From the NCBI GenBank assembly GCA_964584125.1, contig CAZOYP010000036.1, forward strand, positions 1 to 25,069: a stretch of DNA of 25,069 bases. The letters run 5' to 3'. Made by a program: the position numbers and the translations under genes. This DNA comes from Nitromaritima sp964584125. GTDB lineage: Bacteria; Nitrospinota; Nitrospinia; Nitrospinales; VA-1. The notes under the pieces were generated by a model. The model saw nothing but the letters and a program-made list of their open reading frames with translations. It made no database searches and was not told the origin of the DNA. Shown here piece after piece: positions 7,271-13,618 of this stretch (the first letter of the stretch is position 1; each line of letters opens with the position of its first letter).

Positions 7271-8125
7271 TTATTTGCTTTGTGCAGCAAGAATTTGTTC
7301 GCGCAATTCTTGGTATTTTAGATTAGAGGGAGAAAGCTTTAAAGCTTTTTCAATAGACTGAAAAGCACCGTCTAGGTTTTTCGTTGATAAATGAATTTGT
7401 GCTATTTGATAGTGAGTGTCTAGCAGAGAAAAATTTACCTTAAGAGCTTTTTCAAAATGGATGAGAGCTTTTTTATTTTTCTTAAGATCTTTATAAACCA
7501 TACCAAAGTTAAAGTGAGTTCCCACTCCTGACGGATTTAACTCTAATGAATTTTGAAGAATTTTTATAGCTTCACTCAGCTCGCCGTTTAAACGGAGCGT
7601 ATCGGCAAGATTATTCATATATATTGAGTTTCCGGGGCCGTTATCATTGGCTAACTTATAATATTCAATAGCCTTATCATAATTTTTTTCTTCTTTATAT
7701 AGGTTGGCTAAATTATTTATTGCTTTTGAATCATTATCATCAGTTTTAATATTAATCGACTGTTCCCACAATTTTTTTGCCTCAGCTTTGTCTCCAGTGC
7801 TGTATTTAACCATACCTAAATTAATATGAGCTTGTACGTTGTTTGGGTCAAGAGAGATTGCTTTTTTAAATAATGTTTCAGCTTCCTCATATTTTTTGAG
7901 TCCAAACTGTACTATTCCTTTTTTTCGATAAGCATCGATGTTACTAGGGTCAAACTTGATAGCTAAATCAAACTCTTCAAGTGAATTTTCATAAAGGCCA
8001 TATTGAGCTAATTCCAGAGCAAGGTCATAATGGGTCTTAGATTGAACTGAATCAATCTTTGTGTCATCTGAGCTACAGGAGGATAAAATTAATAGAGTAA
8101 AAATAAGAGAAAAAAAATAATTCAT
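7271..8125 (-). CDS. TPR-repeat lipoprotein
   Basis: A 284-residue lipoprotein. The N-terminus is a hydrophobic signal with lipobox LSSC (cysteine at residue 17), so the mature protein should be lipid-anchored. Aspartates follow two residues after the cysteine (C-S-S-D-D); which membrane it is sorted to cannot be told. The rest is seven consecutive TPR units plus a capping helix (about 28-280), each with the family pattern (for example KKYEEAETLFKKAISLDP), implying a protein-protein scaffold. A TAAGGA Shine-Dalgarno (8133-8138) precedes ATG 8125. It lies 49 bases downstream of gpmA on the same strand, so they may share a transcript, but their functions are unrelated. The specific partner cannot be told from sequence. 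Confidence 0.85.
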   Translation of the reverse strand: MNYFFSLIFTLLILSSCSSDDTKIDSVQSKTHYDLALELAQYGLYENSLEEFDLAIKFDPSNIDAYRKKGIVQFGLKKYEEAETLFKKAISLDPNNVQAHINLGMVKYSTGDKAEAKKLWEQSINIKTDDNDSKAINNLANLYKEEKNYDKAIEYYKLANDNGPGNSIYMNNLADTLRLNGELSEAIKILQNSLELNPSGVGTHFNFGMVYKDLKKNKKALIHFEKALKVNFSLLDTHYQIAQIHLSTKNLDGAFQSIEKALKLSPSNLKYQELREQILAAQSK

Positions 8126-8174
8126 TTCATAGTCCTTAGTTGATATTGATATCTTAAGAAAAAATTATAGAAAT

Positions 8175-8915
8175 TTACTTTCCTTGGTCTGCAACAGCAT
8201 TAGTAGCCTTTTTAACTATTTCGGCATCTCCTAGGTAATAATGAGCTTTGGGAGTAAGGTCATCATTAAGTTCATAGACAAGGGGAATGCCAGTTGGAAT
8301 ATTAAACTCGACAATAGCCTCTTCGCTAATGTTATCAATATATTTTACCAAAGCCCTAAGGCTATTACCGTGAGCACAAATTATAATATTTTTTTTTAAT
8401 TTTAAAGATGGAACAATAGAATCTTGCCAGTAAGGTAAAAACCTATTCACCGTATGACTAAGAGCTTCCGAGCGAGGCAGGTTCTCAGGCGAAATATGCC
8501 TATACCGTGGGTCATTATAGGGAAGCCGGTTGTCTCCGTCTTCGAGACTTGGAGGCGGAATATTGTAACTACGTCTCCACACCTTAACTTGGTCAGCACC
8601 ATGTTTGACAGCGGTTTCTTTTTTATTGAGTCCTTGCAAAGCCCCGTAATGTCTCTCATTAAGCCTCCATGACCTATGAACTGGTATCCACATCAAATCC
8701 ATTTTTTCCATAACAATCCATAAAGTGCGAATGGCCCGTTTAAGAACCGATGTATATGCGACATCAAAATGAAACCCTTCATTTTTAAGTAAAATTCCGG
8801 CATTATTTGCCTCTTCTGTTCCTAGAGTAGTAAGGTCAACATCGGTCCATCCAGTAAACCTGTTTTCAAGATTCCATTGGCTTTGTCCGTGACGTAATAA
8901 AACAAGTTTATGCAT
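8175..8915 (-). CDS. gpmA: 2,3-bisphosphoglycerate-dependent phosphoglycerate mutase
   Basis: A 246-residue glycolytic/gluconeogenic enzyme interconverting 3- and 2-phosphoglycerate in the cytosol. The N-terminal LRHGQSQWN holds R8 and the phospho-accepting H9. E87 (in RLNERHYG) and H182 (in CAHGNSLRALVKY) complete the active site, and the FTGWTDVDL and RSYNIPPP stretches are characteristic of the cofactor-dependent GpmA group rather than the broad phosphatase relatives. Length is typical. The start ATG 8915 is preceded by a strong GGAGAAG (complement of 8922-8928). It is divergent from the unknown gene at 9189, with a 273-base shared intergenic region. Confidence 0.95.
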   Translation of the reverse strand: MHKLVLLRHGQSQWNLENRFTGWTDVDLTTLGTEEANNAGILLKNEGFHFDVAYTSVLKRAIRTLWIVMEKMDLMWIPVHRSWRLNERHYGALQGLNKKETAVKHGADQVKVWRRSYNIPPPSLEDGDNRLPYNDPRYRHISPENLPRSEALSHTVNRFLPYWQDSIVPSLKLKKNIIICAHGNSLRALVKYIDNISEEAIVEFNIPTGIPLVYELNDDLTPKAHYYLGDAEIVKKATNAVADQGK

Positions 8916-9083
8916 TAAATTCTTCTCCGCTAATGTCGAATTCGCCCCGAATAAGGGTTTAACTGATTTGGTCTAAAAATATGCGCCAATGTTAAACATT
9001 TTAAAAAATTTAGATATTTTCTGATAGCTAAAAAAGTTGCTAAAAGCAAATCATAATAAATTATGTGAAAAATGTTATGACAA

Positions 9084-9099
9084 ATACTAACCTTAGTAT
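9084..9099. promoter_or_regulatory. 16-base palindrome, possible operator
   Basis: ATACTAA (9084-9090) and TTAGTAT (9093-9099) form a perfect 7-base inverted repeat around a 2-base centre, in the divergent spacer between gpmA and the gene at 9189. It lies about 30 bases upstream of the candidate -35 region of the latter. The size and symmetry suit a dimeric repressor or activator, but the regulator is unknown and chance is possible in AT-rich DNA. Confidence 0.3.
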
Positions 9100-9128
9100 A
9101 TTACGGTTTCCAGAGATAAGTTAAGAAG

Positions 9129-9158
9129 TTTAAAATAATTGAAAAATAGTGATATTAT
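9129..9158 (+). promoter_or_regulatory. Candidate promoter for the gene at 9189
   Basis: An extended -10 (TGaTATTAT, 9150-9158) is preceded 18 bases earlier by TTTAAA (9129-9134) as a weak -35. Transcription would start near 9165, shortly before the GGAG Shine-Dalgarno at about 9178-9181. Confidence 0.35.
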
Positions 9159-9188
9159 GTTTTAAAAATATTACGTTGGAGCAAAACA

Positions 9189-9545
9189 ATGTATGTCGAT
9201 GTAGAAGCCAATGAAAACATTCATGAAAACTTTAGTATGCTTTACCGCGACGTTTCTAAGTCGCGTGAGGTTTACTGCATAAAATATAACATAGAAGGCA
9301 AAGATTCTCCTGTTCAGGTGATAGGATGGGATAAAGAAACACAATCAACTTGTGCCGCTTATGCATGTCAAGTTGAAGAATCAGGAGATGGGGTTGCAAT
9401 ACTAATATATGGTGGTACTGGAGGAATTCGAATAAAATTGCTCGAAGATGAAACGGAGTGGGGACTTGAAGCACCAAAACAAAAGGGAGTTACTCACCTT
9501 GTTTATCCACGGGACTGTTTTATAGTTTATAAAGATGAAATATAA
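9189..9545 (+). CDS. Conserved-looking soluble protein, unknown function
   Basis: A 118-residue acidic protein I do not recognise. It has no signal peptide or membrane segment. The predicted pattern is mostly beta: alternating hydrophobic residues in REVYCIKYNI, SPVQVIGWD, GVAILIYGGTGGIRIKLLED and a closing DCFIVYKDEI. A glycine-rich turn GGTGG sits at about residue 78, and there are four scattered cysteines without a metal-site pattern. The start ATG 9189 follows TTGGAGCAAAACA, a good Shine-Dalgarno at proper spacing. It is a single-gene unit, divergent from gpmA and convergent with tlyA. Function is not assigned. Confidence 0.7.
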   Translation: MYVDVEANENIHENFSMLYRDVSKSREVYCIKYNIEGKDSPVQVIGWDKETQSTCAAYACQVEESGDGVAILIYGGTGGIRIKLLEDETEWGLEAPKQKGVTHLVYPRDCFIVYKDEI

Positions 9546-9587
9546 CTTTTTAAGATAAATTTAACCATCCGTTGTGTGGGCTCATAT

Positions 9588-10393
9588 TTAAGATAGTTTT
9601 ATATTAATCATATTATCAATATGACCGTCTTCAATTATTCGAAAATTTCCTTTGGCTAGGCAATGGATCAAAAACTCACGATTTCCTTTTTGTCCAGTTA
9701 TAGGGGAGGGGGTTATATTAGTTATGGGCCAATTTTTTTTTTTCATAAAAGAATTTAATTCAACAAGTACACTAAGGTGTTTTTTTGGGTTTTTAATTAT
9801 CCCCTTATTTTCTACCTCGTCTCTACCAACCTCAAACTGAGGTTTAACTAGGGCTATCAAATCCCCATCTGATTTTAAAATATTAATTACAGAGGGAATT
9901 ATAATCTTCAAAGAAATAAAAGAAACATCGATTACGGCTAAATCTACTAATTCTCCAATATCAGTCTTATTTAGATTTCGAGCATTTTTCCGATCCAGAG
10001 TGATTACCCTTGAGTCGCTTTGTAGTTTCCAATCAAGTTGTCCGTATCCAACATCAACTGCGAAGATTTTTTTTATTCCCCTCTGAATAAGACAATCCGT
10101 AAATCCCCCAGTTGAAGCCCCTATATCTATCGCAACCTTATCTGTAATAGAAATATTAAATTTGTTAAGCGCAAACTCCAGCTTTAACCCGCCACGGCTC
10201 ACATAAGGATGGGTATCTTCTATGATTCGTATTTTACATTTTATGTCACAGATTCGCCCAGGTTTGTCTGCTATTTCATCATTTACCCTGACTTTACCCG
10301 CAAGAATTAAGCTTTTTGCATGTTCTCGCGATAGGACAAGTTTTTTTTTAGAAGTAATTGATCTAAACGGAGCTTTGTATTCTTATTCGTCAT
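9588..10393 (-). CDS. tlyA: TlyA-type rRNA 2'-O-methyltransferase, frameshifted at an A9 run
   Basis: A TlyA-family enzyme that 2'-O-methylates rRNA cytidines. The intact downstream frame encodes SRGGLKLE, then the Rossmann SAM site AIDIGASTGGFTDCL, VIDVSFISL, LVKPQFEVG and a closing NREFLIH, which supply the K-D-K-E catalytic set of the family. An ORF beginning at 10202 misses the N-terminus. Upstream in the same frame I read SREHAKSLILAGKVRVND..DKPGR and HPYVSRGG, the S4 RNA-binding domain. The real start is ATG 10393, overlapping the xseB stop by 11 bases, and gives MTNKNTKLRLDQLLLKK in a different frame. The two frames meet at nine A's (plus-strand T run 10341-10349). One more A, or a -1 shift, yields a normal product of 268 residues; without it translation stops after 28 codons. 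It may be a sequencing error, a mutation or recoding. Confidence 0.85.
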
Positions 10394-10622
10394 TTTCATT
10401 TGCTTGAGGGAACAGCTCAGTGATTAGCTCCCCCTTTTTATTTTTGGTAAGTTTTTCTATTCTAGCCTCGGCTTCGTTAAGCTTTTTTGAACATAATCGT
10501 GACATTTTGATCCCTTCTTCAAAAATTTCAAGAGATTTATCAATATCCAAGTCGCCGCGTTCTAATTCCTCCACAATTTTTTCTAAACGAGACATTGCTT
10601 TTTCAAATTTTATTTCAGACAT
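10383..10622 (-). CDS. xseB: Exodeoxyribonuclease VII small subunit
   Basis: A 79-residue helical protein with the XseB pattern: FEKAMSRLEKIVEELERGDLDIDKSLEIFEEGIK followed by the second coiled-coil helix LCSKKLNEAEARIEKL. Several copies bind one XseA to form exonuclease VII, which degrades single-stranded DNA from both ends in repair and recombination. It lies 25 bases after xseA. The start ATG at 10622 has AGAGG five bases before it. Its stop codon overlaps the tlyA start (ATG 10393), indicating translational coupling. Confidence 0.93.
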   Translation of the reverse strand: MSEIKFEKAMSRLEKIVEELERGDLDIDKSLEIFEEGIKMSRLCSKKLNEAEARIEKLTKNKKGELITELFPQANENDE

Positions 10623-10647
10623 AACAGCCTCTAATATTTAAAGTTCA

Positions 10648-12003
10648 TTAATTTTTATTAGGTAGGATAATTTTATCAACTGTACAATCTAGTTGACCTT
10701 TAGCTAATCGGATATTAATAGAATCGCCCATTTTAATATAATTGCTTTCAGAAAGAGACTTTCCTTGAAAACTTGTAATACTATATCCCCGATCTAGAAT
10801 AGCAAGAGGGCTAAGAGCATTGATATTTTTTAGAATACCCTCGAATCGTTCGCGATCTAAACGAATTATGGAATTTACATTTTTAACCAAAAGGTGAAGT
10901 AATAGCGTATTTTTTTCGTTAAGTTGATGTATATTCTTTAAAGGATTAATGTGAATAAGTTGATGCGCCAGATTCGATAACTTCTGATTTTGAATTAGAA
11001 CCCATCGCTCTAAACCACGGAATAGTCGATTATTCAAATCATCTAAACGTTGGGATTGTGGCTGCATAATATACATTGGATCTTTGAAAAAACGTCTCCC
11101 AACTAAACTTTTTAGTAAATCCGCGTGCTTATTGACTTTATTTTCCAAAGAAACTAATAGGTGTTTTGAAAGTTCTTTTAGTTTTTGTAAATTTTCATCA
11201 AGTATAGGGACCACAAGCTCTGCAGCTGCTGACGGTGTTGGTGCACGTAAATCTGAAACAAAATCAGCAATAGTAAAATCTATCTCATGACCAACAGCAG
11301 ATACAACAGGTATAGTAGATTTGGATATAGAGCGAGCAACAACTTCTTCATTAAAGGCCCACAAATCTTCTATTGATCCACCTCCTCTTCCGACGATGAG
11401 AACATCCAGATTATTAATATTATTTAAGTGATGGATGGCTGTCGATATTTCTTCGGCAGCTCCTTCCCCTTGTACTTTTACTGGATAAACTAGCACAGAT
11501 ACCTTTGGGTTTCTCCGGCAAATAATATTTATGATATCTTTTAACGCTGCTCCCGTACCGGATGTTATAACACCAACCCTCCATGGAAACTTTGGTAAGG
11601 GTTTTTTCTTGTCATCATTGAATAGTCCCTCCTGCATAAGACGTGATTTTAATTTTTCAAAAGCTTTTTGTAATTCACCTAAGCCCTTAGGTTCGACACG
11701 TTCTACAATTATCTGATAATCTCCTCGAGATTCGTAAACTGTGATACGCCCAAATAGAAGAACTTTATCACCATTTTCTGGCTGAAATTTCAACTCGGAT
11801 CGAAAGCCTTTGAATAAAACACAGCGTATTTGCGAGCGATCATCTTTAAGGACGAAGTAAGCATGTTGGGAACTAGGGATGCGAAGATTAGATATCTCAC
11901 CTTCGATCCATACAGAATCAAATGCTGATTCCAAAATGGACTTTACATCGCCGGTTATTTCTGAAACAGAATAAATTTGAGGTGTTGACTCTTCTGAATC
12001 CAT
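10648..12003 (-). CDS. xseA: Exodeoxyribonuclease VII large subunit
   Basis: The catalytic subunit of exonuclease VII, 451 residues, normal length. The N-terminal OB-fold (about 8-105) binds single-stranded DNA (VWIEGEISNL, AYFVLKDD, GRITVYESRGDYQI). The nuclease domain shows the family blocks VGVITSGTGAALKDI (usually TSPTGAA, here P to G), GRGGGSIEDLWAFN (205-218, with E212 and D213) and SAVGHEIDFTIADFVSDLRAPTPSAAAEL (235-263, with H239 and D242). A long helical region follows for XseB binding and ends in the LDRGYSIT motif (about residues 404-411). The ATG at 12003 has no evident Shine-Dalgarno. It lies in a minus-strand operon between folD (101 bases upstream) and xseB. Confidence 0.95.
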   Translation of the reverse strand: MDSEESTPQIYSVSEITGDVKSILESAFDSVWIEGEISNLRIPSSQHAYFVLKDDRSQIRCVLFKGFRSELKFQPENGDKVLLFGRITVYESRGDYQIIVERVEPKGLGELQKAFEKLKSRLMQEGLFNDDKKKPLPKFPWRVGVITSGTGAALKDIINIICRRNPKVSVLVYPVKVQGEGAAEEISTAIHHLNNINNLDVLIVGRGGGSIEDLWAFNEEVVARSISKSTIPVVSAVGHEIDFTIADFVSDLRAPTPSAAAELVVPILDENLQKLKELSKHLLVSLENKVNKHADLLKSLVGRRFFKDPMYIMQPQSQRLDDLNNRLFRGLERWVLIQNQKLSNLAHQLIHINPLKNIHQLNEKNTLLLHLLVKNVNSIIRLDRERFEGILKNINALSPLAILDRGYSITSFQGKSLSESNYIKMGDSINIRLAKGQLDCTVDKIILPNKN

Positions 12004-12104
12004 CTAAAAATTATTAGGTAGTATTTTATATTAAGAGAGTAGGAGCAACTGAAATTATCATGCTAATAAAACAATATATAAAAAAAAATAAAGTTAGTAC
12101 AAAT

Positions 12105-12950
12105 TTAATTGCACAAATTTTTAAAAGATTGAAGTGTGTTTGCCATGAGCATGGCGATGGTCATGGGGCCAACGCCACCAGGAACAGGTGTAATAAGTGA
12201 AACTTTTTCTGAAACGGATTGATAATCAACATCACCTATTAGTTTATTATCAACTCGATTTATACCAACATCAATAACTATTGCACCATCTTTGACCATA
12301 TCTTTGGTAACAAAATTTGGTTTTCCGATAGCTGCTATAAGGATATCAGCAGATTTTGTAATTTCTGATAAATTTTGGGTCTTAGAATGACAAATAGTGA
12401 CAGTTGCGTTTCTTTCTAATAATAGAAGGGAGATTGGTTTACCAACTATATTGCTTCGGCCAAGTATTACCGCATTTTTTCCCTCGATTTTAACATCATA
12501 ATGATCTAATAGCTGGATAATTCCTTCGGGCGTACATGGTTTGAAAGTTGCGTATCCTGTAACAAGCCGACCAATATTTTCAAGATGAAACCCATCCACA
12601 TCTTTTTTAGGATTAATTGCTTCAAGAATTTTATTTGAAGAGATTTGATCAGGTAGAGGTAGCTGAACTAAAATTCCGTTAACTCTGTCATCGTTATTTA
12701 ATTCATGAATAAGATCTAATAATTTTGATTCACTCGTATCTGCAGGAAGAATATTCTCAAATGAATGAAAACCTAAGTTTTTACAGGTTTTATTTTTGCT
12801 TCTTACATAAACGGCGGATGCAGGATCATTTCCAACTAAAATCACAGCAAGCCCCGGTGTTTTGCCTGTTTTTTGTTTAAGAGTTTTAACTTCAGCAGCA
12901 ATATTTTCTTTGATTTTAGAGGCAATCATTTTCCCATCGATAATAACCAT
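12105..12950 (-). CDS. folD: Bifunctional methylene-THF dehydrogenase/cyclohydrolase
   Basis: FolD oxidises 5,10-methylene-tetrahydrofolate to methenyl-THF with NADP and hydrolyses it to 10-formyl-THF, feeding purine and formyl-Met synthesis. Counting from ATG 12950 (281 residues), the characteristic motifs appear in order: VGNDPASAVYVRSKNK with the catalytic Tyr and Lys, VQLPLPDQ, KDVDGFH, PCTPEGI, the dinucleotide-binding GRSNIVGKP, and PVPGGVGPMTIAML. An in-frame ATG at 13010 adds 20 residues without family similarity; 12950 is preferred because it gives the standard MVIIDGKMIA N-terminus, although the Shine-Dalgarno there is weak. It is the first gene of the folD-xseA-xseB-tlyA unit. Confidence 0.95.
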   Translation of the reverse strand: MVIIDGKMIASKIKENIAAEVKTLKQKTGKTPGLAVILVGNDPASAVYVRSKNKTCKNLGFHSFENILPADTSESKLLDLIHELNNDDRVNGILVQLPLPDQISSNKILEAINPKKDVDGFHLENIGRLVTGYATFKPCTPEGIIQLLDHYDVKIEGKNAVILGRSNIVGKPISLLLLERNATVTICHSKTQNLSEITKSADILIAAIGKPNFVTKDMVKDGAIVIDVGINRVDNKLIGDVDYQSVSEKVSLITPVPGGVGPMTIAMLMANTLQSFKNLCN

Positions 12951-13146
12951 GATAAATCTTTCAGATAGTATTAAATTAGAAGTTACACAAAATGGATCCT
13001 TGCAGGACACTTATACTAGCAGATTTTATATTGAAGCGCGATAACAAGAGGCATAAAACAAAAGTAATTATATTTATTCTATGAATTTAAAAAAATAAAG
13101 GCTGTTTTTTAATTTTTTATATTTATCGACATAGTGGTTTTCACTT

Positions 13147-13450
13147 CTGTTTGTTTGGGTGATTAACAAGAGAGATTGGATGCTTTTGATAGAAAAGACT
13201 AAAAGATTGCATTAAAGAAATTAAAACCATTAGCAGAAAAGGCAAGTACTTATAGTAAAGTAGTTATTGCGGATGTATACGTTGGTAAAGGAGCCATTAA
13301 AGATTACTAAAAGCAATTAAATGGTACAAGTTTTATGGTTTAGGCATGGAAGTATTGAGTTATATTTAAAAATTATTTTTGGAACTCGAAAAATATGTCA
13401 CAGAATGAGTAAAAGATTGGCCAAAAAAACAAAATAAAATAAGTTTTATA
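13147..13450 (+). pseudogene. Multiply broken remnant of a short Lys-rich protein gene
   Basis: The spacer between folD and the next gene holds pieces of what reads like one protein, spread over two frames with stops between them. Segments in order are: FVWVINKR, then after a shift LDAFDRKD, a stop, KIALKKLKPLAEKASTYSKV and VIADVYVGKGAIK; then after another shift AIKWYKFYGLGMEVLSYI, a stop, KLFLELEKYVTE, a stop, and VKDWPKK. The segments are colinear and look like a helical, amphipathic protein of about 95 residues. At least two frameshifts and three stops disrupt it. I do not recognise the family; a phasin-like or membrane-associated helical protein is one guess. The rest of 13011-13618 is AT-rich with no gene seen. 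Confidence 0.4.
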
Positions 13451-13618
13451 TAGTTTTTGCGTACCTACTACTGTCGACAATGTGCTTCACAAATCATTTT
13501 TTGACTACACTTTTAAGAAAATACTAAATACAATTAAACTACTTGCAGTCTTTATCTTATTAAAAAAGGTTCTTGTGTACGAAACTCTAAAATAGAGAGA
13601 TAACACCAAAAATATAAT

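Noticed and set aside
10203..10382. Considered a plain truncated tlyA beginning at 10202
   Set aside because: Family-matching S4 residues continue upstream in frame to the A9 run, and a matching start exists in the adjacent frame.
10222..10407. Plus-strand open frame beside tlyA
   Set aside because: The opposite strand encodes the tlyA S4 domain, so this is a shadow. Only noticing the frameshift explains why no tlyA ORF covers it.
12951..13010. Longer folD start at 13010
   Set aside because: The extra 20 residues have no FolD similarity, while ATG 12950 gives the usual N-terminus.
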